From assembly GCF_002764115.1 (NCBI RefSeq), contig NZ_CP017940.1:594501-658500 (forward strand): a stretch of 64,000 bases of DNA, in the 5' to 3' direction. The translations under genes and the position numbers were made by a program. The notes under the pieces are model-generated. The model had not been told where the DNA came from. It made no database searches and was given only the letters and a program-made list of their open reading frames with translations. Origin of the DNA: Phyllobacterium zundukense (GTDB lineage: Bacteria > Pseudomonadota > Alphaproteobacteria > Rhizobiales > Rhizobiaceae). Shown in pieces: positions 45,068 to 52,984 of this stretch; the first letter of the stretch is position 1; every line of letters begins with the position of its first letter.

Positions 45068-46453
45068 ATGACCGAGACGGTCAAACTGATTACCCCGATC
45101 GACGGTTCCGTCTATGCGGAACGTCCCATCGCAACCGACAAGGCCATTGACGCCGCTGTTGAATCGGCGAAACAGGCGCAAGCGGACTGGGCACAGACGA
45201 CCATTGCGGAGCGAGGCCGGTTTTGCCTTGCGGCGCTCGACGCGCTGCTCGCCATGAATGACGAGATCGTTCCCGAGATCGCCTGGCAGATGGGGCGGCC
45301 GGTGCGTTATGGCGGCGAAAAAGGCGGTGTTGAAGAGCGTACACGCTATATGGTCAGGATCGCCGAACAGGCGCTGGCTCCCGTGGCCGAGAATGACAGG
45401 CCAGGCTTCCGCCGTTATATCAAGCATGCGCCGCTCGGCGTCGTCATGGTCATCGCGCCGTGGAATTATCCATACCTGACCGCGGTCAACACGATCATCC
45501 CGGCGCTGATGGCCGGAAACAGCGTGATCCTGAAACATGCGGCGCAGACGCTTATCGTTGGCGAGCGCTTTGCCCAGGCCTTCGAGAAGGCCGGACTGCC
45601 AAAGGGCGTCTTCCAGAACATCGTGCTGAGCCACGGCCAGACAGAAAAGCTGCTGGGTTCGGGGCGTATCGACCACGTCAATTTCACCGGCTCAGTAGGC
45701 GGTGGCCGCGCCATCGAGAAGGCCGCTGCCGGAACCTTCATGACGCTTGGGCTCGAGCTTGGCGGCAAGGACCCGGCCTATGTGCTGCCGGACGTCAATC
45801 TCGACCATGCCGTGGCCAATCTCGTCGATGGCGCCTTCTTCAATTCCGGCCAGTGCTGCTGCGGCATCGAGCGTATCTATGTGCACGAAAAGGTCTATGA
45901 CCGCTTCGTCGATGGCTTCATTGACCTCACCAAGCAATATGTCGTCGGCAACCCGCTCGATGCGTCAACGACGATGGGGCCGATGGCGCAAACACGTTTT
46001 GCCGATCTCGTGCGTGAACAGAAGGCGGAAGCCCTGCGCAAGGGCGCCAAGGCGCATGTCAATATGAGCGTTGCCAATGACAAGGCTGGTTCTCCCTATC
46101 TCGCGCCGGAAGTGCTGACGGGCGTCGATCACCAGATGAGCGTCATGCGCGAGGAGAGTTTCGGCCCGATTGTCGGCATCATGAAGGTGCGCAACGACGA
46201 GGAAGCCGTGGCGCTGATGAATGACAGCCAGTATGGCCTGACGGCGTCGCTATGGACCACCGATACTGACCATGCGGCGGATATCGGCGACCGGATAGAG
46301 ACTGGCACGGTGTTCATGAACCGCTGCGACTATATCGACCCGGCGCTGGTGTGGACCGGCGTCAAGGAGACGGGCAAAGGTGCCGCCATGTCGGCCATCG
46401 GCTACGGCAATCTGACGAGACCCAAGTCTTATCACCTGCGCGAACAGATCTAA
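45068..46453 (+). CDS. Aldehyde dehydrogenase
   Basis: A 461-residue NAD(P)-dependent aldehyde dehydrogenase. The cofactor segment is VVMVIAPWNYP, the general base is in ELGGKDPAYVL and the nucleophilic cysteine in NSGQCCCGIERI. It is near the shorter end of the superfamily. It lies 37 bases after the glutamine synthetase homologue, with AGAGG before the ATG, and 20 bases before an alcohol dehydrogenase, so the three are one operon. It probably oxidises the aldehyde made by that dehydrogenase. Confidence 0.94.
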   Translation: MTETVKLITPIDGSVYAERPIATDKAIDAAVESAKQAQADWAQTTIAERGRFCLAALDALLAMNDEIVPEIAWQMGRPVRYGGEKGGVEERTRYMVRIAEQALAPVAENDRPGFRRYIKHAPLGVVMVIAPWNYPYLTAVNTIIPALMAGNSVILKHAAQTLIVGERFAQAFEKAGLPKGVFQNIVLSHGQTEKLLGSGRIDHVNFTGSVGGGRAIEKAAAGTFMTLGLELGGKDPAYVLPDVNLDHAVANLVDGAFFNSGQCCCGIERIYVHEKVYDRFVDGFIDLTKQYVVGNPLDASTTMGPMAQTRFADLVREQKAEALRKGAKAHVNMSVANDKAGSPYLAPEVLTGVDHQMSVMREESFGPIVGIMKVRNDEEAVALMNDSQYGLTASLWTTDTDHAADIGDRIETGTVFMNRCDYIDPALVWTGVKETGKGAAMSAIGYGNLTRPKSYHLREQI

Positions 46454-46473
46454 TTTCCTGAAAGAGACATGAC

Positions 46474-47640
46474 ATGAGCAAACTCATTTCCAAATGGAAC
46501 TATCCGACCACCGTCCGCTTTGGCGCAGGGCGCATCAAGGAACTGCCGGAGGTTCTGGAAGCGACGGGGATCAAGAAGCCGCTGTTCGTAACCGATCCGG
46601 GTCTTGCCAAGCTGCCTGTCGTGGCAAGCACGCTGAAAATCCTCGACGACGCCAAGGTGCCCTACGGCGTGTTTTCGGATGTGAAGCCCAATCCGGTCGA
46701 ATCCAACCTGACGGCCGGTATCGCGGTGTTCAAGAAGGGTAAGCATGACGGGGTCATCGCCTTCGGCGGCGGCTCGGCGCTCGATCTTGGCAAGCTGATC
46801 GCCTTCCAGGCGGGACAGACGCGGCCAGTGTGGGACTTCGAGGATGTCGGCGACTGGTGGACACGCGCCAACAGCGACGCGATCGCGCCGATCATTGCCG
46901 TACCGACGACGGCCGGGACGGGTTCGGAAGTTGGGCGCGCCGGTGTGATCACCAATGAGGAGACCCATACGAAGAAGGTGATCTTCCATCCGAAACTCCT
47001 GCCGGCGGTGGTTATCGCCGATCCGGAGCTTTCGGTTGGCATGCCGGCATTCATCACCGCCGGTACCGGCATGGATGCGCTGGCGCATTGCCTCGAAGCT
47101 TATTGTGCGCCGGGCTATCATCCAATGGCCGATGGTATTGCTGTTGAAGGTATCCGGCTGGTGTTCGAAAACCTGCCGAAGGCATACGCGAATGGCAAGG
47201 ATCTGACGGCCCGGGCGCATATGATGAGCGCCGCTGCGATGGGCGCCGCGGCCTTCCAGAAGGGGCTAGGCGCCATACATTCACTGTCGCATCCGATCGG
47301 TGCGCTCTACGACACGCATCACGGCATGACCAATGCGGTGTTCATGCCCTATGTGCTGGCGTTCAACCGCGATGCAGTGGAAGAGCGCATTGCGCGCCTT
47401 GCCAGCTATATTGGCATCAAGGGCGGGTTCGACGGCTTTGCCAAGTCGGTGATCAAGCTGCGCAAGGAGCTAAAGGTGCCGCACACGCTGCCGGGTCTGA
47501 TCAAGGACCTCAACATGACGAAGAAGCAGAAAGAGCTGATTGCCGACATGGCCATTGTCGATCCGACGGCCGGTGGCAATCCGGTCAAGTTGACGAAGAA
47601 GGCAGCACTGAAGCTGCTGGATGAGGCGATTGCGGGGTAG
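46474..47640 (+). CDS. Iron-containing alcohol dehydrogenase
   Basis: A 388-residue group III alcohol dehydrogenase. It has the NAD motif FGGGSALDLGK, and metal-ligand histidines in DALAHCLEAY and in GAIHSLSHPIGALYDTHHG. These enzymes oxidise primary alcohols or reduce aldehydes using Fe or Zn. It is the last gene of the glutamine synthetase-aldehyde dehydrogenase operon and ends before an intrinsic terminator. Together the two dehydrogenases suggest that the pathway's substrate carries a primary alcohol. Confidence 0.94.
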   Translation: MSKLISKWNYPTTVRFGAGRIKELPEVLEATGIKKPLFVTDPGLAKLPVVASTLKILDDAKVPYGVFSDVKPNPVESNLTAGIAVFKKGKHDGVIAFGGGSALDLGKLIAFQAGQTRPVWDFEDVGDWWTRANSDAIAPIIAVPTTAGTGSEVGRAGVITNEETHTKKVIFHPKLLPAVVIADPELSVGMPAFITAGTGMDALAHCLEAYCAPGYHPMADGIAVEGIRLVFENLPKAYANGKDLTARAHMMSAAAMGAAAFQKGLGAIHSLSHPIGALYDTHHGMTNAVFMPYVLAFNRDAVEERIARLASYIGIKGGFDGFAKSVIKLRKELKVPHTLPGLIKDLNMTKKQKELIADMAIVDPTAGGNPVKLTKKAALKLLDEAIAG

Positions 47641-47663
47641 CTGCGAGGCTTGCCTATCGAATG

Positions 47664-47688
47664 AGGCGCTGGAAACAGCGCCTTTTTT
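47664..47688 (+). terminator. Intrinsic terminator after the alcohol dehydrogenase gene
   Basis: AGGCGCT (47664-47670) and AGCGCCT (47677-47683) flank a six-base loop and are followed by five further T-residues. Confidence 0.9.
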
Positions 47689-47695
47689 GATGCCC

Positions 47696-47801
47696 CAGAG
47701 CGCTTCCGCTTAAAAAAGAGTCGCGGAGGCGCTCTATCTCTTTGTTTTTACGCATTTCCGGACGGAAAACCGCTTCACACTTTTCCTGGAAATGCTCTGG
47801 A
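47696..47801. repeat. Rhizobial-type double-hairpin intergenic repeat
   Basis: An approximately 105-bp sequence with a first stem AGAGCGC..GCGCTCT and a second imperfect stem GCATTTCCGG..CCTGGAAATGC, joined by TCTTTGTTTTTACGC. I recognise this kind of sequence as a very frequent repeat of rhizobial chromosomes. Its function has not been established. It occupies the space between the alcohol dehydrogenase terminator and the vapC end. Confidence 0.7.
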
Positions 47802-47808
47802 TAGGCTG

Positions 47809-48198
47809 TTATGCGGGTATGACGAGTGTTGCATGATAGCGCCAGAGTTTCTCGTCAGCGGTCAGTAACGGCATGGCTTCGTAGAGCGCCTGGGCGATCA
47901 TTATCCGGTCAAATGGATCTGCGTGATCAGGATATTGGGGCAAGGATGTGAGTGCTAATGTATGGTCGGCAGTTATTGGAAGTTCAATCATTCCTGTTTG
48001 ATGAAATGACGATCTTGCTTCAAGTGGATGAAGAGCCAGCTGCCCCTTGCCATGTTTGATGGCAATTTCCCAGAGGACTGCAGCACTAATATATAGGGTG
48101 TTTTCCGCATCGTCAGCGATATTCCTGATTTTTTCGGAAGCATTTGAGGCGCCTCCCGCAATCCAGATCGCAATGTGTGTGTCGAGCAAGACCTTCAT
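47809..48198 (-). CDS. VapC-like PIN-domain toxin
   Basis: A 129-residue PIN-domain RNase. The catalytic acidic residues appear in VLLDTHIAIWI (Asp6), WEIAIKHGKG (Glu) and HADPFDRIMIAQA (Asp). Family members cleave tRNAs or rRNA when free of the antitoxin. The start codon overlaps the antitoxin stop by four bases (ATGA), the usual toxin-antitoxin arrangement. Base composition is more AT-rich than the surrounding genes, a sign of transfer. Confidence 0.9.
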   Translation of the reverse strand: MKVLLDTHIAIWIAGGASNASEKIRNIADDAENTLYISAAVLWEIAIKHGKGQLALHPLEARSSFHQTGMIELPITADHTLALTSLPQYPDHADPFDRIMIAQALYEAMPLLTADEKLWRYHATLVIPA

Positions 48199-48470
48199 GG
48201 AAAGATGTCTTGCTTCGCGCTTGCTTCAAAATCTGCGGCGATTTCCGCATCGCCTGCGTTGAATTCCTCCACAGTCATCGGCAGGTTCAGGCCGGCAAGA
48301 ATATGCCTTGCCGCCCCAAAGCGCTTGGGGGCGGTATATGGAACAAGTTTAGCAACGGGCTTTCCATTGCGCGCCAGGACAATCTCATTCTCACGGCCAG
48401 CCTCCAGACCCTCGACCAAGCTCGACAATCTGGTTTTTGCATCGTGCATATTGATGGTGAGCATGCTCAT
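48195..48470 (-). CDS. Phd/YefM-family antitoxin
   Basis: A 91-residue antitoxin with the Phd/YefM DNA-binding N terminus (TINMHDAKTRLSSLVEGLEAGRE region, then IVLARNGKPVAKLVPY) and a C-terminal acidic segment that would bind the PIN toxin. It is the first gene of the pair and would repress its own promoter. A palindromic operator candidate lies just upstream. Met3 is an alternative start. Confidence 0.88.
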   Translation of the reverse strand: MSMLTINMHDAKTRLSSLVEGLEAGRENEIVLARNGKPVAKLVPYTAPKRFGAARHILAGLNLPMTVEEFNAGDAEIAADFEASAKQDIFP

Positions 48471-48476
48471 TTTCCC

Positions 48477-48501
48477 ATTAGCTAATATAGTCTAGCTAAT
48501 A
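48477..48501. promoter_or_regulatory. Candidate toxin-antitoxin operator
   Basis: ATTAGCTAAT (48477-48486) is a perfect 10-base palindrome, and CTAGCTAAT repeats at 48492-48500 in the same orientation, directly upstream of the antitoxin start. This is the usual place for autoregulation by Phd-family antitoxins. Confidence 0.6.
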
Positions 48502-48535
48502 GCATGCTTTATGAGAACAGTACAAGTTTGATCTG

Positions 48536-49603
48536 CTAATGCCCCAAGACCAGCAGGTCCTTTGCGCAAAGGCTGACCTTGACGTTCTCACCGGGTTCCG
48601 GCGGCGGGGCGCTCGGGTTGTTGAAGGTGTCGAAGGAGACGGTATTCTCACCGAGCGATGCGCGGATCCGGATGACCGACCCCAGGAAATGCACGCTGTT
48701 GATCTTGCCGTCGAGCGTCGTCTCGCGTTTGTCGGTGGCTTCGCCGAGGCTGACGGCTTCCGGACGGACGGCGAGTGAAATCTTGTCGCCGGTCTTGTGG
48801 CCATTGAGGCGCGTCCGGTCGATGGCGATATCCTTGCCATCGATGCTGATGAGCCCAGCTGCGGCATCGCGTACGGTGGCATCCAGCGTATTGAGCGTTC
48901 CTACAAAGGAAGCGACGAAACGCGAGGACGGCTGGTTGTAGATCTCGAATGGGGCACCGACCTGCTCGGCATTGCCTTCATACATCACGACGATGCGGTC
49001 GGAGATCGACAGCGCTTCTTCCTGGTCGTGGGTCACGAAAATGGTGGTGATGCCAAGCTTGCGCTGGATCGCCCGGATTTCCTCACGCAGCGAAACGCGG
49101 ATCTTTGCGTCGAGAGCTGAGAGTGGTTCGTCGAGGAGCAACACCTGCGGCTTGGTGGCAAGTGCGCGGGCAAGCGCCACGCGCTGCTGCTGGCCGCCTG
49201 ACAACTGGTAGGGGAAGCGTTCGGCGAGATGGTCCAGCTTGATCAGCGACAGCATTTCGTGCACGGTCGCATTGATCTCCGCTTGCGGCTTCTTGGCAAC
49301 CTTCAGGCCGAAGGCAACATTCTGTGCCACCGTCATATTGGGGAAGAGCGCATAGGCCTGGAACACCATGCCAATATTGCGCTGGTTCGGCTTCAGGTTG
49401 ACGACATCCTTGCCGCCAATGCTGATCTGGCCGGAAGTCGGTGTTTCAAATCCAGCCACCATCCGCAAGACAGTTGTCTTGCCGCAGCCGCTCGGTCCGA
49501 GGAAGGAAATGAATTCACCCTTCTCGATGTCCAGATTGAAATCGTGAACGACGGTGGTGGCTCCGAAACTCTTTTTCAAATGGCTGATGCTGAGAAATGA
49601 CAT
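48536..49603 (-). CDS. ABC importer ATP-binding protein (PotA/FbpC type)
   Basis: A 355-residue ABC ATPase with Walker A GPSGCGKTT near residue 38, the signature LSGGQQQRVALARAL, Walker B LLLDEPLSALD and a C-terminal TOBE domain of the polyamine/iron/phosphonate importer group. It is the last gene of an operon whose order is binding protein, permease, permease, ATPase. The substrate is not evident from this subunit. Confidence 0.94.
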   Translation of the reverse strand: MSFLSISHLKKSFGATTVVHDFNLDIEKGEFISFLGPSGCGKTTVLRMVAGFETPTSGQISIGGKDVVNLKPNQRNIGMVFQAYALFPNMTVAQNVAFGLKVAKKPQAEINATVHEMLSLIKLDHLAERFPYQLSGGQQQRVALARALATKPQVLLLDEPLSALDAKIRVSLREEIRAIQRKLGITTIFVTHDQEEALSISDRIVVMYEGNAEQVGAPFEIYNQPSSRFVASFVGTLNTLDATVRDAAAGLISIDGKDIAIDRTRLNGHKTGDKISLAVRPEAVSLGEATDKRETTLDGKINSVHFLGSVIRIRASLGENTVSFDTFNNPSAPPPEPGENVKVSLCAKDLLVLGH

Positions 49604-49618
49604 GAGTGGGATTCCGGC

Positions 49619-50410
49619 TTAACGCTTGGTCGCAGCGAGGGATTTGTTGAAGCGGGTGACGATCTGAATCAGGCCCATGCAGACCCAGGTGATGGCAAAG
49701 GCGATGACGGAGAGCGCTGCAGGTTCGTAGGCCCTATTTGCGCCCAGCAACTGCAGGAATGGGCCAAATGCCGGCCGATTCAGCAGCGCCGCCATGGTGA
49801 ATTCGCCAATGACGATTGCAAAGGTCAGGAAGGCGCCGGACAGAACCGCGACAAGCACATTGGGAAGAATGATGCGCGACATGATGGTAATCCGGCTTGC
49901 TCCGAGGCTTTCAGCGGCTTCGGTCATCGTGCGGATGTCGATGGCACCAAGTCCCGTATCCACGGCACGGTACATATAGGGCAAGGCCAGCGTCGTATAT
50001 CCGAGGCACAGCAGGATGTTCGTGCCCATCGCCGACCCGGTCAGAGGCAGGATCGAAGAGGTGTTGTAGAGCCGGATGTAGCCAAACACGATGACGATTG
50101 CCGGAATAACCAGTGGCAGAAGCGTGATGAACTCGATGAAGGGCCGCCAACCTGGCAGCCGCAGACGCACCCAATAGGCAGTCGGGACAACGAGAACGAC
50201 GCCAACAATGATGGTCGCGATTGCCATCACGACGGAATAGGCGAATGTCGCCTGAAATCCCGGGTCGGTCAGGACCACCCAATAGGCGTCGAGCGAATAG
50301 GTGCCGCGCCGCATGCGCAACGAGAATTCCAGCAGGCCAAGAAGCGGCAGCACAAAATAGAGAATGCCGAAGGCGAGCGCGATCCAGGACCAGAAGCGAT
50401 TTGTCTTCAT
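49619..50410 (-). CDS. ABC importer permease 2
   Basis: A 263-residue inner-membrane permease with about six helices and the EAA loop EAAESLGASRITIMSRIILPN near residue 170. The family is the PotC/PhnV/FbpB-like group. The correct start is the ATG at 50410, giving a four-base overlap with the upstream permease; the longer frame to 50728 is an out-of-frame part of that gene. Confidence 0.92.
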   Translation of the reverse strand: MKTNRFWSWIALAFGILYFVLPLLGLLEFSLRMRRGTYSLDAYWVVLTDPGFQATFAYSVVMAIATIIVGVVLVVPTAYWVRLRLPGWRPFIEFITLLPLVIPAIVIVFGYIRLYNTSSILPLTGSAMGTNILLCLGYTTLALPYMYRAVDTGLGAIDIRTMTEAAESLGASRITIMSRIILPNVLVAVLSGAFLTFAIVIGEFTMAALLNRPAFGPFLQLLGANRAYEPAALSVIAFAITWVCMGLIQIVTRFNKSLAATKR

Positions 50411-51312
50411 TTGAGCCACCGCTCGCTGCGGGCGCGCATCCAGATGTAGATGCCGTTGGAAACGCCGGTGATGACGATCATGCCGAAGGCCAGGGCATAA
50501 CCAAGTTGCGGATCCTGCAAGACGTCGCCCCGGATCTGCGCGTAAAGAACGATCGGCACGATGCTGAGGGATGATCCTGTGAGAGCATATGCCGTGGCGA
50601 TGGCGCCGAAGGAATTGGCGAACAGCAATAGAATGGTACCAAGCAGGGCAGGCCACAGAATAGGAAATGCAACCATGCGCCAGTATTGCGGGCCGGTCGC
50701 GCCAAGAATGAGCGCCGCTTCCTTCCACTCCCGCTTCAAGCCATCAAGGGCAGGGGTTATGATGAGAACCATCAATGGAATCTGGAAGTAGAGATAGGTG
50801 ATCGTCAGGCCCCAGAAGCTCAGCAGATTGAAGCCGTGAGCATAAAGGTTGAAGCCGAAAATATTGACCAGCAGGTAGGTGACGAGGCCAGTGCGTCCAA
50901 GTGTGAACAGGAAGGCGTAGGCGAGGGGAACACCCGCGAAATTCGATGCCACACCCGAAAAGGTCATCAGCGGCGAGCGGATCCAGCTTGGCAGGCCGCC
51001 CAGAACGACCGCAGCAGCGATACAAAAGCCGATGAATGCGCCCAACAATGCCGAAGCCAGTGATATCTTGATCGAAATCCAATAGGCATCCCGGATTGAT
51101 GGCTGGAAAAGGTTGATGAGATTGGCAAGGGTAAGGTTGCCTGCCGCATCCTGGAAGGCGCCTGCCACGAGATAAATCGTTGGCAGTACCAGGAACATCA
51201 TGGCAAAAATCATGAACGGCATTACGCCCAACCAGTCGAGCGACAGACGTTTGCGCTCCGGTGCAGGCGAGACAGCCGGACTTGCGGGAGTAGTTTCTGA
51301 AATCACACTCAT
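50407..51312 (-). CDS. ABC importer permease 1
   Basis: A 301-residue permease with a hydrophilic Pro/Ala-rich N terminus (about 25 residues), six predicted helices and the EAA-type loop KEAALILGATGPQYWRMVAFP. It is of PotB/PhnU type. It overlaps the second permease by four bases. A stable hairpin lies 140 bases upstream, between it and the binding-protein gene. Confidence 0.92.
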   Translation of the reverse strand: MSVISETTPASPAVSPAPERKRLSLDWLGVMPFMIFAMMFLVLPTIYLVAGAFQDAAGNLTLANLINLFQPSIRDAYWISIKISLASALLGAFIGFCIAAAVVLGGLPSWIRSPLMTFSGVASNFAGVPLAYAFLFTLGRTGLVTYLLVNIFGFNLYAHGFNLLSFWGLTITYLYFQIPLMVLIITPALDGLKREWKEAALILGATGPQYWRMVAFPILWPALLGTILLLFANSFGAIATAYALTGSSLSIVPIVLYAQIRGDVLQDPQLGYALAFGMIVITGVSNGIYIWMRARSERWLK

Positions 51313-51449
51313 GGGTGTATTAGAGACCGCTTTCGAGGTTTCACAAGGTTGCTTCCTGCGCAGTTGCGCGGCAAGCCAACCCGACCATCAATTCGTCCAG
51401 ACCGCCGTTTCGTGCACAAATTAGCACGGTGCACCCCGGCAAAACAGGA

Positions 51450-51475
51450 ATCCCCGCGGATAGCTCCGCGGGGAT
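51450..51475 (-). terminator. Stable intergenic hairpin inside the ABC operon
   Basis: ATCCCCGCGGA (51450-51460) pairs perfectly with TCCGCGGGGAT (51465-51475), loop four bases. It lies 15 bases after the binding-protein stop codon and lacks a long T-run on the minus strand. In ABC import operons such hairpins commonly stabilise the binding-protein mRNA or stop part of the transcription. Confidence 0.75.
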
Positions 51476-51489
51476 ACAACAGTCAGACT

Positions 51490-52593
51490 TTATTTGACGT
51501 TGGCGCCAACGACCTTGTCCCAGCCCTTGGTGATGACGTCCTTAGCGGCTGCCTGTTCATCAAGCGTCGGGAAGAATGCCTTCTCGTAGGCTGCCGCCGG
51601 CGGAAGCTTGTCGAGAACTTCTTTCGGTACCTTGTTGCTCTTCACCAGGTCCTGGAAACGTGCCGGGTGGCAATAGCCCTTCAGATAACCAATCTGGCCC
51701 TCATCGGAATAGAGGTACTCCATCCAGAGCTTGGCGGCGTTCGGATGCGGTGCATAGGCGCTGATGGCCTGAACGTAGACGCCGGCGAGAACGCCGGAAG
51801 CGGGTACAACAACTTCAACGGGCGGATTGCCCTTGAGTGTGTCGCGACCGGACAAGGCATTGTAGTCCCAAGTGATGATGATGGGCGTTGCACCCTGGGC
51901 GAGCGTGCCGGACTTGCCGATAACCGGAACGAAATTGCCAGCCTTGTTCAGATCGGCGAAGTACTTCAGACCAGCTTCGGCAGCTTCGGCACCAGGCTTT
52001 GCACCGGTCGAAGCGCCAGCAGCCTGTACGGCAAGGATCGCCTGGTTCGACGCGCGCGGATCACCGGCAAGCGCAACAGTGTTGGCATATTCCGGCTTGA
52101 GCAGGTCAGCCCAGTCCTTCGGGACGTTCTTGACGATATCGGTGTTCACCTCAAGTGCCATGACGCCATAATAGTCACCATACCAATGGCCTTCTGCGTC
52201 CTTGATATTCTCCGGAATCGAATCCCAGGTGGAAACCTTGTAAGGCAGTGTCAGACCGTCTTTCTTGGCGTCAGGGCCGAAAGAAAGGCCGACATCGATA
52301 ACATCAGGTGCCTGCGGACCTTTGTTATCCTTGTTCGCCTTAATCGCTTCGACTTCGTCCTTCGAACCGGCGTCCGGGTTCAGCTCATTGACTTCCAGGC
52401 CGTACTTGGCCTTGAAGCCGGCGATGACGTCGCCGTAACCGCACCAGTCATGTGGCAAGGCGATCGTTGTGAGTGAGCCTTCCTTCTTCGCGGCTTCGAC
52501 CAGTTCTGCCGGTGCGTCAGCGAATGAAATTGTTGTGCCCGCGAACAGCAGAGCTGTCGACAGTGCGAGCGCGCGTTTTGTGTATCCAACCAT
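51490..52593 (-). CDS. ABC importer periplasmic binding protein
   Basis: A 367-residue extracellular solute-binding protein. The signal peptide (about residues 1-25) ends near ISFADAP. The mature part shows the two-lobe periplasmic fold with FKAKYGLEVNELNPDAGSKDE and the hinge-side WDYNALSGRD, similar to polyamine, phosphonate or Fe(III) type binders (AfuA/PhnS/PotD). None of these ligands can be chosen from the sequence. The ATG at 52593 is preceded by AAGGGG; the frame start at 52737 is unrelated. Confidence 0.92.
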   Translation of the reverse strand: MVGYTKRALALSTALLFAGTTISFADAPAELVEAAKKEGSLTTIALPHDWCGYGDVIAGFKAKYGLEVNELNPDAGSKDEVEAIKANKDNKGPQAPDVIDVGLSFGPDAKKDGLTLPYKVSTWDSIPENIKDAEGHWYGDYYGVMALEVNTDIVKNVPKDWADLLKPEYANTVALAGDPRASNQAILAVQAAGASTGAKPGAEAAEAGLKYFADLNKAGNFVPVIGKSGTLAQGATPIIITWDYNALSGRDTLKGNPPVEVVVPASGVLAGVYVQAISAYAPHPNAAKLWMEYLYSDEGQIGYLKGYCHPARFQDLVKSNKVPKEVLDKLPPAAAYEKAFFPTLDEQAAAKDVITKGWDKVVGANVK

Positions 52594-52984
52594 TTTAACA
52601 CCCCTTTTTAAGCGATACGTCATTGGCTCTGTTTCGACGTCAGCATCCCGATATAGGTGTCTCGTGTCAGTTGGATGACAGACCGATGACGAGGCCGTGA
52701 ACGTCGTTTTCCTGAGCAGTGGAGGGGAGTGAACCACTTTTTTCGCGGCTTAGCAATTCAGCCAAAGGGTAAATCTTCTGGGGAGTTAACCCCTCTTTGT
52801 ATTGCTTTAATAGCGACAAAAATATTGGTGGGTGCGGCAGTTAGCCGAATAATGAATGTCGCATTTATCTGATTGCGACAATGTCTTCAACAGGATGGCC
52901 CTTAGCCCCGAGAATTTAAATTAGGGGGCTAAGGGTTTTCCCTGGAATTTCGCTTAAGATTCTGTTGCTGGACGCTTTGAATTC
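52594..52984. other. Intergenic region between the ABC operon and the MFS gene
   Basis: A 391-bp AT-rich gap, with the promoter of the binding-protein gene on the minus strand and a strong hairpin at 52899-52939. I see no protein gene. A small plus-strand RNA is conceivable. Confidence 0.4.
52899..52939 (+). terminator. Strong hairpin with T-run on the plus strand
   Basis: CCCTTAGCCCC (52899-52909) pairs perfectly with GGGGCTAAGGG (52925-52935), and TTTT follows on the plus strand. No plus-strand gene lies upstream of it. It lies 46 bases after the MFS stop codon on the minus strand, where it is preceded by A-residues instead, so either it ends MFS transcription or it ends an unknown plus-strand RNA. 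Confidence 0.6.

Noticed and set aside
43687..45084. 465-residue open frame antisense to the glutamine synthetase homologue
   Set aside because: Shadow frame with no signal of its own.
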